Shown: positions 11,059 to 19,420 of the stretch, piece by piece | Layout of the letters: every line of letters starts with the position of its first letter | How positions within the stretch are numbered: the first letter of the stretch is position 1 | NCBI GenBank assembly: GCA_963169765.1 | Contig: CAUJEN010000114.1 | Location: 62,001 to 126,000 of the forward strand | From: QWHO01 sp021404945 | Lineage (GTDB): Bacteria > Vulcanimicrobiota > Xenobia > Xenobiales > QWHO01 | Length of the DNA: 64,000 nucleotides | Direction: 5' to 3' | The notes under the pieces: generated by a model | Database searches by the model: none | Seen by the model: the letters and a program-made list of their open reading frames with translations, nothing else | Told to the model about the DNA's origin: nothing | Translations under genes and position numbers: made by a program

Positions 11059-12261
11059 ATGGGTAAAGAGAAATTTGTCCGCACCAAGCCGCACGTCAAT
11101 GTGGGCACCATCGGTCACGTCGACCATGGCAAAACCACTTTGACCGCTGCGATTACCAACGTGCTGGCTGCGGCTAAGGGCGCCAAGGCGCTGAACGTAG
11201 ACGAGATCGACAACGCTCCCGAAGAGAAGGCGCGTGGAATCACGATCGCCATTTACCACGCGGAGTATGAGACCGATGCACGTCACTACGCCCACGTGGA
11301 CTGCCCGGGTCACGCCGACTACATCAAGAACATGATCACCGGCGCCGCCCAGATGGACGGCGCGATCCTCGTGGTCGCCGCCACCGATGGCCCGATGCCC
11401 CAGACCCGCGAGCATATTCTCCTGGCCCGCCAGGTGAACGTGCCATACATCGTGGTGTTCCTGAACAAGGTCGATATGGTCGACGACCCCGAGCTCATCG
11501 AGCTCGTCGAGATGGAAGTTCGCGACCTGCTGAACAAGTATGAGTTCCCAGGCGACGATATCCCGATTGTCAAGGGCTCCGCCCTGCAGGCTCTGAACGC
11601 CGCCGACAAGTCGCGCAACGACAAGTGGGCCGTCAAGATCTGGGAGCTGATGGACCACCTGGACAGCTACATCCCGGAACCGCAGCGTCCCATTGACCAG
11701 CCTTTCCTGATGCCCATCGAGGACGTGTTCACCATCACCGGCCGTGGCACGGTCGGCACCGGCCGCGTCGAGCGGGGCATCATCAAGACGGGCGAAGAGG
11801 TCGAGATCGTCGGCATCCGCGACGAGACCCGCAAGACCGTGGTCACCGGCGTCGAGATGTTCCGCAAGATTCTCGACGAGGGTCGGGCTGGCGACAACGT
11901 GGGCCTTCTGCTCCGTGGCGTCAACCGCACCGACATCGAGCGCGGAATGGTGCTGGCCAAGCCGGGCAGCATCAAACCTCACACCCAGTACAAGGCCAAC
12001 GTCTACGTCCTTTCCAAGGACGAGGGCGGCCGGCACACCCCGTTCTTCCAGGGCTACCGCCCGCAGTTTTACTTCCGCACGACGGACGTGACCGGCGAGT
12101 GCAAGCTTCCTGACGGAATGGAGATGGTGATGCCGGGTGACAACGTCACCCTTGACGTCAAACTCATCCAGCCGATCGCCATCGAAGTCGGCCTGCGCTT
12201 CGCTATCCGCGAGGGCGGCCGCACTGTTGGTGCCGGTGTCGTCACCGAGGTGATCGCTTAG
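11059..12261 (+). CDS. tuf: translation elongation factor Tu
   Basis: Carries aminoacyl-tRNA to the ribosomal A site with GTP hydrolysis. The 400-residue protein has GHVDHGKT (G1), RGITI (G2), DCPGHADY (G3), NKVD (G4) and GSALQAL (G5), followed by the two beta-barrel domains. The start ATG 11059 with GGAGG 5 bases upstream is chosen over a longer frame. After RGITI the switch I region reads AIYHAEYE, where NTSHVEYE is commoner. A small hairpin (TTGGGAC/GTCCCAA, 11020-11037) precedes the ribosome site. Fourth gene of the str operon; a strong hairpin follows. Confidence 0.98.
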   Translation: MGKEKFVRTKPHVNVGTIGHVDHGKTTLTAAITNVLAAAKGAKALNVDEIDNAPEEKARGITIAIYHAEYETDARHYAHVDCPGHADYIKNMITGAAQMDGAILVVAATDGPMPQTREHILLARQVNVPYIVVFLNKVDMVDDPELIELVEMEVRDLLNKYEFPGDDIPIVKGSALQALNAADKSRNDKWAVKIWELMDHLDSYIPEPQRPIDQPFLMPIEDVFTITGRGTVGTGRVERGIIKTGEEVEIVGIRDETRKTVVTGVEMFRKILDEGRAGDNVGLLLRGVNRTDIERGMVLAKPGSIKPHTQYKANVYVLSKDEGGRHTPFFQGYRPQFYFRTTDVTGECKLPDGMEMVMPGDNVTLDVKLIQPIAIEVGLRFAIREGGRTVGAGVVTEVIA

Positions 12262-12280
12262 AGGGGGAGCCCTCACCAAC

Positions 12281-12313
12281 GAGGAGCCGGCTCCGGCGAG
12301 GAGCCGGCTCCTC
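12281..12313 (+). terminator. 14-bp perfect hairpin between tuf and rpsJ
   Basis: GAGGAGCCGGCTCC (12281-12294) and its exact complement (12300-12313) with a GGCGA loop. There is no T-run, only CTAAAAT, so it may be a partial terminator, an mRNA-stability element or a processing site that sets tuf levels apart from the S10 operon. Confidence 0.5.
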
Positions 12314-12341
12314 CTAAAATGTCCTAAGGAGTATCCAGTTC

Positions 12342-12653
12342 ATGGCCAAGCAGAGGATCCGTATCCGACTCAAAGCGTTCGATCACGCCATTCTCGACGA
12401 GTCGGCCGAGAAGATCGTGCAGATCGCCCGTCAGACGGGTGCTAACATCTCCGGGCCGGTTCCGCTGCCCACGGAGAAGAACATTTACTGTGTCAACCGC
12501 TCGCCCCACGTCGACAAGAAGTCGCGCGAGCACTTCGAGATCCGCACCCACAAGCGGTTGATCGACATCTACTTCGACCCGTCCCAGAAGACGATCGAGC
12601 AGTTGATGAAGGTCGACCTGCCGGCTGGCGTGGACATCGAGATCAAGGGTTAG
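12342..12653 (+). CDS. rpsJ: 30S ribosomal protein S10 (NusE)
   Basis: Small-subunit head protein that also works as NusE in transcription antitermination. 103 residues, the normal length, with IRIRLKAFDHAILD at the N-terminus and the loop segment CVNRSPHVDKKSREHFEIRTHKR. AAGGAG lies 10 bases before the ATG. It opens the S10 operon; no separate promoter is evident between tuf and rpsJ, so read-through past the 12281 hairpin is likely. Confidence 0.98.
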   Translation: MAKQRIRIRLKAFDHAILDESAEKIVQIARQTGANISGPVPLPTEKNIYCVNRSPHVDKKSREHFEIRTHKRLIDIYFDPSQKTIEQLMKVDLPAGVDIEIKG

Positions 12654-12662
12654 GAGACTGTC

Positions 12663-13316
12663 ATGAAGGCGATTCTTGGCAAGAAAATCGGAATGACCCA
12701 GGTGTTCGACGAGAACGGCCTGATCGTCCCCGTCACCGTGGTCGAGGCCGGCCCGTGCATCGTGGTGCGCCGCCGCACCAAGAGCAAGGATGGCTACGAG
12801 GCCGTTCAGGTGGGTTACGCGTTGATTCGCGAGAAGCTTTTGAATAAGCCCGAGAAGGGCCAGTTTCGGCCCAAGAAGGGTGACGCGAACCAGCCCAACC
12901 TGCCGAACCTGCGTTATCTGCGTGAGTTTCGGGTGGACGAGAGCAACACCCTCAAGCGGGGCGACGAGATTCGGGTCGAGATGTTCGAGGCCGGCGAGAA
13001 AGTCGATGTAACCGCCATCTCCAAGGGCAAGGGCTTCCAGGGCACCATGAAGCGGCATCGCTTTGGCGGCGGCCCCCGCAGCCACGGCTCCATGACCCAC
13101 CGCCAGCCCTGCTCGGGTGGCGGCACCGACCCGGCCCGCGTCTTCGTGGGGACTCGCAAGCCTGGCCACATGGGTGACGTTCAGGTCACCCAGCTCGGCC
13201 TCAGAGTCGTCAAGGTCGACGCCGAAAAGAACCTGATCCTGATCCGCGGCGCCATTCCAGGCCCCAATAACCGCCTGGTCACGGTGCGCGCCGCGGTCAA
13301 GTCGGGCAAGAAGTAA
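12663..13316 (+). CDS. rplC: 50S ribosomal protein L3
   Basis: Early-assembly 23S rRNA-binding protein whose central extension reaches the peptidyl-transferase centre. 217 residues with the N-terminal ILGKKIGMTQVFDENG and the extension motif HRFGGGPRSHGSMTHRQP. GGAG lies 5 bases before ATG, 9 bases after the rpsJ stop. Confidence 0.98.
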   Translation: MKAILGKKIGMTQVFDENGLIVPVTVVEAGPCIVVRRRTKSKDGYEAVQVGYALIREKLLNKPEKGQFRPKKGDANQPNLPNLRYLREFRVDESNTLKRGDEIRVEMFEAGEKVDVTAISKGKGFQGTMKRHRFGGGPRSHGSMTHRQPCSGGGTDPARVFVGTRKPGHMGDVQVTQLGLRVVKVDAEKNLILIRGAIPGPNNRLVTVRAAVKSGKK

Positions 13317-13325
13317 GGAGCTGTC

Positions 13326-14006
13326 ATGCCTAAGCTTGCTGTGCTCGATATGAGCGGAAAGAACGTCGGAAGCATCGAGCTTTCGCCCGAGGTTTTCGAG
13401 GTTCCTTACAACGAAGCCATCATCCACCAGATTACCGTGGGTCTGCAGGCCAACCTGCGCCACGGAACATCTTGCACCAAGACCCGCGGTGAGGTCCGAG
13501 GAGGCGGTCGCAAGCCCTGGCGCCAGAAGGGAACCGGCATGGCCCGTCACGGAAGCCGGCGCTCGCCGATCTGGAAAGGCGGCGGCACGACCTTTGGACC
13601 GCGCCCCCGCAAGTATATCCAGAAGCTGCCCAAGAACATGCGCCACCTGGCCCTGCGCTCGGCTCTGTCGCAGCGCGTGCGCGAGGAGATGCTGACCCCG
13701 GTCTCGGCCATCACCATGAGCGAGTTCAAGACCAAGACGTTTGCCAAGTTTCTGGCCGACATCAAGGTCGAGACCACCCCGGTGAAGCAGACCGCCAAGA
13801 AGGGCGAGAAGCAGAACCTGCCGGTTCCCAACGCTCTCATCGTGCTCGACGGCATGGATGAGAAGGTTCAGAAGTCGGCCGCCAATCTGCCCAACGTGCG
13901 CGTGGCTCAGGTCGCCAACCTGAACCTGCTCGATGTGGTTTTATCCAAGCGGCTCGTGTTCACCCAGGCCGCCCTGGAGAAGATTCAGGAGGTACTCAAG
14001 CCGTGA
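13326..14006 (+). CDS. rplD: 50S ribosomal protein L4
   Basis: Binds 23S rRNA and lines the peptide exit tunnel; in proteobacteria it also represses the S10 operon. 226 residues, slightly long. The tunnel loop carries KPWRQKGTGMARHGSRRSP and GGGTTFGPRPR, the region where macrolide-resistance changes occur. A lysine-rich insertion (VKQTAKKGEKQN) lies in the C-terminal half. AAGGAG precedes ATG, and the stop overlaps the rplW start. Confidence 0.98.
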   Translation: MPKLAVLDMSGKNVGSIELSPEVFEVPYNEAIIHQITVGLQANLRHGTSCTKTRGEVRGGGRKPWRQKGTGMARHGSRRSPIWKGGGTTFGPRPRKYIQKLPKNMRHLALRSALSQRVREEMLTPVSAITMSEFKTKTFAKFLADIKVETTPVKQTAKKGEKQNLPVPNALIVLDGMDEKVQKSAANLPNVRVAQVANLNLLDVVLSKRLVFTQAALEKIQEVLKP

Positions 14007-14347
14007 GCAAGCCCCAGAAGCCCCCGTCCAGCGTCGCCCACCTGCGGCGCATGAACGCACGCGACATCCTCAAGCGACCGATCATCACCGAGAAGACCAT
14101 GACGATCGCAGTGGAGAACAAGTACACCTTCGAGGTGAATCCTCAGGCCAACAAAATTCAGGTCCGGCGCGCCGTGGAGGAGATTTTCGGCGTGACTGTG
14201 ACCAAGGTGACCACCCTGCGCACATCCTCGAAGGTTCGCCGTCGGGGCCGGACGCTCGGTGAGACCCGCGAATGGAAGAAGGCCGTCGTCACCTTGAAGG
14301 AGGGCGACAAGATCGAGCTCAACGGCACGCCGTTGCTGGAAGTTTAA
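14003..14347 (+). CDS. rplW: 50S ribosomal protein L23
   Basis: Sits at the exit of the peptide tunnel and docks trigger factor and SRP. The start is GTG 14003, overlapping the rplD TGA by four bases (GTGA), which implies translational coupling. At 114 residues it is a little longer than typical because of about 18 extra N-terminal residues before the conserved RDILKRPIITEKT. The rRNA-binding tail is normal. Confidence 0.97.
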   Translation: MSKPQKPPSSVAHLRRMNARDILKRPIITEKTMTIAVENKYTFEVNPQANKIQVRRAVEEIFGVTVTKVTTLRTSSKVRRRGRTLGETREWKKAVVTLKEGDKIELNGTPLLEV

Positions 14348-14402
14348 CAACCCGTTTACCGCCGACAACCCCGCTTGTCGGATAATCACCTGGTTTTCAT
14401 CG

Positions 14403-14475
14403 GCAAGCGAAGCGCGCAGTGAGCCTGCGAGCCTAGCAAAGAAGTTCGAGCGAAGCGCGCAGCGAGCCTGCGAGC
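14403..14475 (+). repeat. second pair of the intergenic hairpin repeat
   Basis: Two degenerate copies (14403-14432, and 14450-14475) of the unit seen at 8220-8302, in the 176-base spacer between rplW and rplB. Copy one differs by a single T within the shared 30-base core. The rest of the spacer has no coding frame. Confidence 0.75.
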
Positions 14476-14523
14476 CCAGCCACAAGAACATCAGCAATCT
14501 GTTTGAAAGGAGCCCTGGCTGAG

Positions 14524-15348
14524 ATGTCGACCCGCAAATTCAAGCCGACCAGTCCAGGCCGCCGCCATATGAGCGTCAGTGGTTTCGAAGAAATCACTGC
14601 CAGCAAGCCGGAAGCCTCACTCTGCGAGCCGCTGCGTCAGACCGGCGGCCGCAACGCCCAGGGGCGTGTCACCGCGCGCCATCGCGGAGGCCGGCACAAG
14701 CGGCTTTACCGCATCATCGACTGGAAACGCAACAAGGACGGAATCCCCGCCCGTGTCGCCACCATCGAGTATGACCCCAACCGTTCGGCTCGCATCGCGT
14801 TGTTGCATTACCTCGATGGTGAGAAGCGCTACATTCTGGCTGTGCACGGCCTGGCGGTCAATGATCGCGTGGTCTCGGGCGAGGAGGCAGACATCAAGCC
14901 GGGCAACGCCCTGCCCATGCGCCAGATGCCGGTCGGCACGGTCATCCACAATGTGGAGCTTTACCCGGGCCGCGGGGCTCAGATGATTCGATCGGCCGGC
15001 GCCTCGGGCCAGTTGATGGCCAAGGAAGGGGCTCTGGTGCTGGTGCGTCTTCCTTCGGGCGAGATGCGCTACGTCTCCCAGGACTGCCGGGCAACGGTGG
15101 GCCAGGTCGGCAATCTCGAGCACGAGAACGTCGACATCGGCAAGGCCGGTCGTTCGCGCTGGCTGGGCAAGCGTCCGCAGACCCGCGGCATCGCCATGAA
15201 CCCCTGCGATCACCCCCACGGGGGCGGCGAGGCCCGCTCGACTCCGGGTCGGCCGAGCACCACTCCGTGGGGTAAGCCGGCGCTGGGTCTGAAGACCCGC
15301 AGGAGTAAGCCAGGCGACAAAATGATTGTGCGCAGGCGGAAGAAATAG
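14524..15348 (+). CDS. rplB: 50S ribosomal protein L2
   Basis: One of the most conserved 23S rRNA-binding proteins, needed for subunit joining and peptidyl transfer. ATG 14524 gives a normal 274 residues; AAAGGAG lies 11 bases upstream. The motifs GRVTARHRGGRHKRLYR, SGEMRYVSQDCRATVGQVGN and the functionally important NPCDHPHGGGE are all present. Confidence 0.98.
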   Translation: MSTRKFKPTSPGRRHMSVSGFEEITASKPEASLCEPLRQTGGRNAQGRVTARHRGGRHKRLYRIIDWKRNKDGIPARVATIEYDPNRSARIALLHYLDGEKRYILAVHGLAVNDRVVSGEEADIKPGNALPMRQMPVGTVIHNVELYPGRGAQMIRSAGASGQLMAKEGALVLVRLPSGEMRYVSQDCRATVGQVGNLEHENVDIGKAGRSRWLGKRPQTRGIAMNPCDHPHGGGEARSTPGRPSTTPWGKPALGLKTRRSKPGDKMIVRRRKK

Positions 15349-15413
15349 TAGCGAGCCCGAGCGTAGCTTGAGGGGTTAGCTGGCTACAAGAGCTATCGGT
15401 AGGAGGAAATCCA

Positions 15414-15704
15414 GTGTCCAGATCGGTCAAGAAGGGTCCCTACGTGGACCTGAACGTCGCCAAGAAGATCGACGCTCTCAACCAGAAAAATGAGAAGAAG
15501 GTCGTGAAGACGTGGGCGCGCGCCAGCACGGTGACTCCCGACATGGTCGGTCACACCATCGCGGTGCACGACGGTCGCAAGCACGTTCCAATCTACGTCT
15601 CGGAGCAGATGGTGGGACACAAGCTCGGTGAGTTCGCTCCCACCCGCACCTATCGCGGTCACTCGGGCGGCAAGGCCGAGAAGAAGAGCAAGCCCAAGAA
15701 GTAA
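15414..15704 (+). CDS. rpsS: 30S ribosomal protein S19
   Basis: Head protein that pairs with S13 near the A-site tRNA. 96 residues starting at GTG 15414 with a perfect AGGAGG 7 bases upstream. The family start SRSVKKGPYVD and the signature HNGRK-like VHDGRKHVPIYVSEQMVGHKLGEFAPTR region are recognisable (given here in part). The tail is lysine-rich. A 65-base spacer before it contains a diverged fragment resembling the local repeat. Confidence 0.97.
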   Translation: MSRSVKKGPYVDLNVAKKIDALNQKNEKKVVKTWARASTVTPDMVGHTIAVHDGRKHVPIYVSEQMVGHKLGEFAPTRTYRGHSGGKAEKKSKPKK

Positions 15705-15739
15705 GCGCAAACGAGCGCAGGAGAACATTCGGAGGAATC

Positions 15740-16222
15740 ATGGCCAGCAAGGACCAGCCTGAAAACAAACCTGCAGCGGCAAAGAAGTCCGCTGCGGCTG
15801 CCAAGAAGGAAGGTGGCGACAAGCCCCCTGCCAGGAAGGCGCCTGCCACCAAGCCGGACAAGGGCGTCAAAGTCAAGCCCGATGCTCGGGCGATCGCCAA
15901 GTATGTTCGTACGGCTCCGCGCAAGATGCGCCTGGTCGTGGACGCCATCCGTGGCCGCTCGGTTGAGGACGCCCGCAACATCCTGAACTTCACGCCCAAG
16001 CGGGCGGCCCGTACGCTGGTCAAGGTGCTCAACTCGGCCGTGGCCAACGCTGAGAACAATCATGAGCTCGACCCGGACCGTCTCTTCGTGTGGCGCGCCT
16101 TCGTCGATCAGGGCCCGGCTGTCAAGCGTTTCATCCCGCGCGCTCGTGGTCGCGCATCGGGTGTCAAGAAGTACACCAGCCACGTGACCATCGAGCTCAA
16201 AGTTCGTGAGGAGGGTCGGTAA
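15740..16222 (+). CDS. rplV: 50S ribosomal protein L22 with N-terminal extension
   Basis: Binds all 23S rRNA domains; its beta-hairpin lines the exit tunnel next to L4. The family core (ARAIAKYVRTAPRKMRLV onward) begins only near residue 48. The first 47 residues are a low-complexity Ala/Lys/Pro tail of the kind that threads into rRNA or adds surface charge. Total 160 residues against the usual 110-115. CGGAGG precedes ATG. Confidence 0.97.
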   Translation: MASKDQPENKPAAAKKSAAAAKKEGGDKPPARKAPATKPDKGVKVKPDARAIAKYVRTAPRKMRLVVDAIRGRSVEDARNILNFTPKRAARTLVKVLNSAVANAENNHELDPDRLFVWRAFVDQGPAVKRFIPRARGRASGVKKYTSHVTIELKVREEGR

Positions 16223-16227
16223 AGGTT

Positions 16228-16890
16228 ATGGGTCAAAAGATTCACCCCATCGGGTTCCGCATCGGCGTCATCAAAGGCTGGGACTCTCGCTGGTTCCAGC
16301 AGAAGAACTACGCCGAGTGGCTCCACGAAGACTACTTGATCCGGCGCCACCTGAAAAAGACGCTGCGCCACGCCGGCCTGAGCAAGATCGAGATTGAGCG
16401 CGCCAACAAGGTGCACGTCATCTTGAGCACCGCCAAGCCGGGTCTGGTGATCGGCAAGCGCGGCGCGGGCATCGAAGAGCTGCGCCGCGGCCTGGAGAAG
16501 CTCACTGGCAAGCCGATCAAGATCTCGGTATCCGAGATCAAGCAGCCCGAGCTCGATGCCCACCTGGTTGGCGAGAACATCGCCGAGTCGCTGGAGAAGC
16601 GCGTCAGCTTCCGGCGGGCCATGAAGCAGGCCGTGCTGCGCAGCATCAAGGCCGGTGCCAAGGGTGTCAAAGTACAAATCTCTGGGCGCCTGGGTGGAGC
16701 GGAAATCGCCCGCACCGAGCGCACCTTCCAGGGCAAGGTTCCGCTGCACACGCTGCGGGCCGACATCGACTATGCCATTACCGAAGCCAAGACGACCTAT
16801 GGTCGGATCGGCGTAAAGGTGTGGATCTACCGCGGCGAGATCCTGCCGCAGCGCGCCGAGCCGGCTCCGGTTCAGGCTGAGGCGCTCTAA
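16228..16890 (+). CDS. rpsC: 30S ribosomal protein S3
   Basis: Forms the mRNA entry channel with S4 and S5. 220 residues. It starts with the invariant GQKIHPIGFRIG and carries a KH domain with the GxxG loop in LVIGKRGAGIEELR. The C-terminal domain (VQISGRLGGAEIARTE, YGRIGVKVWIYRGE) is complete. It begins 5 bases after the rplV stop, without a strong separate ribosome site, so coupling is likely. Confidence 0.98.
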   Translation: MGQKIHPIGFRIGVIKGWDSRWFQQKNYAEWLHEDYLIRRHLKKTLRHAGLSKIEIERANKVHVILSTAKPGLVIGKRGAGIEELRRGLEKLTGKPIKISVSEIKQPELDAHLVGENIAESLEKRVSFRRAMKQAVLRSIKAGAKGVKVQISGRLGGAEIARTERTFQGKVPLHTLRADIDYAITEAKTTYGRIGVKVWIYRGEILPQRAEPAPVQAEAL

Positions 16891-16911
16891 GGTTTTGGAG
16901 GAAGACGAGCA

Positions 16912-17343
16912 ATGCTGGCTCCTAAACGAGTAAAATTCCGCAAGGTTCAGCGCGGACGGATGAATGGCAAAGCGCACCGGGGGAACAAGGTGCACTTCGG
17001 CGACTTCGCGCTGCAGGCCACCGAGCCGTGTTGGGTGACCGACCGCCAGATTGAGGCCGCTCGTGTGGCGATGACTCGCCACATCAAGCGCGGTGGCAAG
17101 GTGTGGATTCGCATCTTCCCGGACAAGTCGGTGACCAAGAAGCCGGCCGAGACCCGTATGGGCTCCGGCAAGGGCTCGCCCGAGTTCTGGGTGGCCGTGA
17201 TCAAACCTGGCCGCATCCTCTTCGAAGTGGCCGGGGTGCCTGAAGATCTGGCCCGTGAGGCCATGCGCCTGGCAGCCTTCAAGCTGCCGATGCGCACCCG
17301 ATTCCTCGTACGCGAGTCGCTGGGCGGAGAGCATGAAGAGTAA
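16912..17343 (+). CDS. rplP: 50S ribosomal protein L16
   Basis: Large-subunit protein at the A-site side of the central protuberance. 143 residues, normal. It begins MLAPKRVKFRKVQRGR and contains RGGKVWIRIFPDK and ETRMGSGKGSPEFWVAVIKPG. GGAGG lies about 8 bases before ATG. Its last 11 bases overlap the rpmC start. Confidence 0.98.
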   Translation: MLAPKRVKFRKVQRGRMNGKAHRGNKVHFGDFALQATEPCWVTDRQIEAARVAMTRHIKRGGKVWIRIFPDKSVTKKPAETRMGSGKGSPEFWVAVIKPGRILFEVAGVPEDLAREAMRLAAFKLPMRTRFLVRESLGGEHEE

Positions 17344-17545
17344 TATCAAGAAACTGCAAGAATCGTCGCTGGCCGAGTTGACCAGCGACCTCAAGGGCGC
17401 GCAGGAAGAGTTGTTCAACCTGCGATTCCAGATCGCGACCCAGCGTCTGACCGACAACTCGCAGATCAAGAAAACCCGCAAGAAGATCGCGCAGCTGCAC
17501 ACGGTCATCCGCCAAAAAGAACTCACCGGAAAGAAGGAGGGCTAA
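17333..17545 (+). CDS. rpmC: 50S ribosomal protein L29
   Basis: Small helical protein near the tunnel exit beside L23. ATG 17333 gives 70 residues (MKSNIKKLQESSLAEL...) with the family pattern EELFNLRFQIATQRL. It overlaps rplP by 11 bases, and the SD-like GGAGAG lies inside the rplP end. Longer frames upstream are shadows of rplP. Confidence 0.96.
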   Translation: MKSNIKKLQESSLAELTSDLKGAQEELFNLRFQIATQRLTDNSQIKKTRKKIAQLHTVIRQKELTGKKEG

Positions 17546-17548
17546 GCG

Positions 17549-17815
17549 ATGGCTGAGGCTCAAACCCGAACCCGCCGCAAAGTCCGAACCGGAACGGTGG
17601 TGTCCAACAAAATGGAAAAGACGGTTGTGGTGGCGGTCACGCGCCAGTTCCCGCACCCGCTTTACAAGAAGATCATCAAGCGTACCGTCAGGCTGAAAGC
17701 CCATGACGAGAGCAACTCCTGTGAGCCGGGCGACCGGGTCAAGATCATGGAAACCCGTCCCATGTCCAAGGAGAAGCGCTGGCGCGTGGTCACCATCCTG
17801 GAGAAGGCAAGGTAA
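17549..17815 (+). CDS. rpsQ: 30S ribosomal protein S17
   Basis: Primary 16S rRNA-binding protein with an OB fold. 88 residues with RTGTVVSNKMEKTVVVAVTR and the loop containing HDESNSCEPGDRVKIMETRP. GGAGG sits just before, in the end of rpmC. Last gene of the S10 block. Confidence 0.97.
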   Translation: MAEAQTRTRRKVRTGTVVSNKMEKTVVVAVTRQFPHPLYKKIIKRTVRLKAHDESNSCEPGDRVKIMETRPMSKEKRWRVVTILEKAR

Positions 17816-17822
17816 GGAAGCT

Positions 17823-18191
17823 ATGGTTCAGCAGCAAAGCCGACTCAGGGTCGCCGACAACTCGGGTGCGCGTGAAGTCATGTGCATTCGCGTGATGGGT
17901 GGCTCTACCCGCAAGTATGCCGGCGTGGGCGACATCATTGTGGCCTCCGTCAAACAAGCCACTCCCGGCGCCGCCGTCAAGAAGGGCGACGTGGTCAAGT
18001 GCGTGGTGGTGCGCACCAAGAAGCCGATCCGTCGTCCAGACGGTTCCTACATCCGCTTTGATGAGAACGCCGCGGTCATCATCCGTGACGACCTTAATCC
18101 CCGCGGAACCCGAATCTTCGGTCCGGTGGCGCGTGAGCTGCGCGACCGCGACTTCATGAAGATCGTATCTTTGGCCCCCGAGGTGCTGTGA
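17823..18191 (+). CDS. rplN: 50S ribosomal protein L14
   Basis: Interface protein that forms an intersubunit bridge and is the docking point of the silencing factor RsfS. 122 residues from ATG 17823 (AAGGAAG upstream): MVQQQSRLRVADNSGA... with the signature RRPDGSYIRFDENAAVII. The upstream in-frame extension overlaps rpsQ and is rejected. First gene of the spc block. Confidence 0.98.
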   Translation: MVQQQSRLRVADNSGAREVMCIRVMGGSTRKYAGVGDIIVASVKQATPGAAVKKGDVVKCVVVRTKKPIRRPDGSYIRFDENAAVIIRDDLNPRGTRIFGPVARELRDRDFMKIVSLAPEVL

Positions 18192-18192
18192 C

Positions 18193-18510
18193 ATGCACGT
18201 GAAGAAAGACGATATGGTTCTGGTCCTGAGCGGCCCCTTTGCGGGCAAGAAGGGCAAAGTCATCAAGGTCGACCCGGAGAAGAGCAAAGTGACCGTGGAC
18301 GGGGTGAATCTCGTCAAGCGGCACACCAAGCCCCGCCCGCCGGCCCAACAGGGGGGCATCGTGGAGAAGGCCATGCCGATTCACGCCAGCAATGTGATGC
18401 TGGTCTGCCCCAAATGCAGTAAGCCTTCGCGCACGGGTAACAAGCGCGTGGTCGAGGGCGACAACAAGAAGGTTTTCCGCGTCTGCAAGAAGTGCAACGC
18501 CGACTTCTAA
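18193..18510 (+). CDS. rplX: 50S ribosomal protein L24
   Basis: Assembly-initiating protein near the tunnel exit. 105 residues with a KOW motif (VLSGPFAGKKGKVIKVD). A C-terminal zinc ribbon CPKC...CKKC, found in many non-proteobacterial L24 proteins, is intact. It starts one base after the rplN stop. Confidence 0.97.
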   Translation: MHVKKDDMVLVLSGPFAGKKGKVIKVDPEKSKVTVDGVNLVKRHTKPRPPAQQGGIVEKAMPIHASNVMLVCPKCSKPSRTGNKRVVEGDNKKVFRVCKKCNADF

Positions 18511-18539
18511 CGCAATCAACGGAATAAGGGAACAAGACG

Positions 18540-19184
18540 ATGGCTGAAGCGAAAGAGAAGAAGGCTGCCAAGGGTGATGGTGGCGGCAAGGAAAAGGGTG
18601 GCAAGAAGGGTGGCATGTCCGATGGCAAGCTCCAGAAGATTGAGTTGCGCCTGAAGAACAAGTACCACAAAGAGGTTGCTCCGGCGATGAAGGAGCGCTT
18701 CAAATACTCCAACGTCATGATGATTCCCCGCCTGGAGAAGGTGGTGGTCAACATGGGGCTGGGTGAGGCCATCGCCAACCCGAAGATCCTCGACAGCGCG
18801 GTGGGTGACATGGTGGCCATCACGGGCCAGAAGCCGGTGGTGACCAAGTCGAAGAAGGCGATCAGCAACTTCAAGTTGCGGGCCGGAGTCAAGATCGGTG
18901 CCAAGGTCACCCTGAGGGGTCCCAAGATGTGGGCCTTCCTGGACAAGCTTTTCAACCTGGTGCTACCCCGCATCCGTGACTTCCGCGGCCTTTCCGCCAA
19001 GTCGTTTGATGGGCGCGGCAACTACTCGTTCGGGCTCAAGGAGCAGATCATCTTCCCCGAGATCGACTACGACAAGGTGGATCGCGTTCGTGGGATGGAC
19101 ATCTGCATCGTGACCACCGCCAAAACCGATGAGGAAGGCTCCGAGTTTCTCCGGCTGCTCGGTTGCCCTCTCCGCAAGCAGTAA
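18540..19184 (+). CDS. rplE: 50S ribosomal protein L5 with lysine-rich N-terminus
   Basis: Binds 5S rRNA and contacts P-site tRNA. The core begins near residue 31 (KIELRLKNKYHKEVAPAMKE...) and contains RLEKVVVNMGLGEA and the rRNA-binding GQKPVVTKSKKAISNFKLR. The first 26 residues are a Lys/Gly-rich extension similar in kind to that of L22. 214 residues in place of about 180. ATG 18540 is supported by a purine-rich AAGGGAACAAG upstream, though Met26 (MSDGKLQ) could be an alternative start. Confidence 0.96.
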   Translation: MAEAKEKKAAKGDGGGKEKGGKKGGMSDGKLQKIELRLKNKYHKEVAPAMKERFKYSNVMMIPRLEKVVVNMGLGEAIANPKILDSAVGDMVAITGQKPVVTKSKKAISNFKLRAGVKIGAKVTLRGPKMWAFLDKLFNLVLPRIRDFRGLSAKSFDGRGNYSFGLKEQIIFPEIDYDKVDRVRGMDICIVTTAKTDEEGSEFLRLLGCPLRKQ

Positions 19185-19201
19185 AAGGAGCGTTCGATCC
19201 A

Positions 19202-19390
19202 ATGGCCACAACGGCGCAAGAAGTTAAGACTCGCGAGAAGCGGGTAAAATACAAGGTTCGCCTGCGTAACCGCTGCTCGGTCTGCGGGCGGCCGCGAGCC
19301 TATCTGCGGAAGTTCGGCCTGTGCCGCATCTGTTTCCGTTCCATGGCGCATCGGGGCGAGATCCCGGGTGTGCGCAAGTCCAGCTGGTAG
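19202..19390 (+). CDS. rpsN: 30S ribosomal protein S14, zinc-binding short form
   Basis: Assembly protein of the 30S head. The 62-residue form has the two CxxC pairs (RCSVC and LCRIC) that coordinate zinc, and ends in PGVRKSSW. This is the short type (often rpsZ) rather than the 100-residue zinc-free form. The start ATG 19202 has AAGGAG about 8 bases upstream. A longer frame is rejected because it overlaps rplE. Confidence 0.97.
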   Translation: MATTAQEVKTREKRVKYKVRLRNRCSVCGRPRAYLRKFGLCRICFRSMAHRGEIPGVRKSSW

Positions 19391-19420
19391 ATCCTGCGTC
19401 AACAGGTTTGGAGGAAGTTT

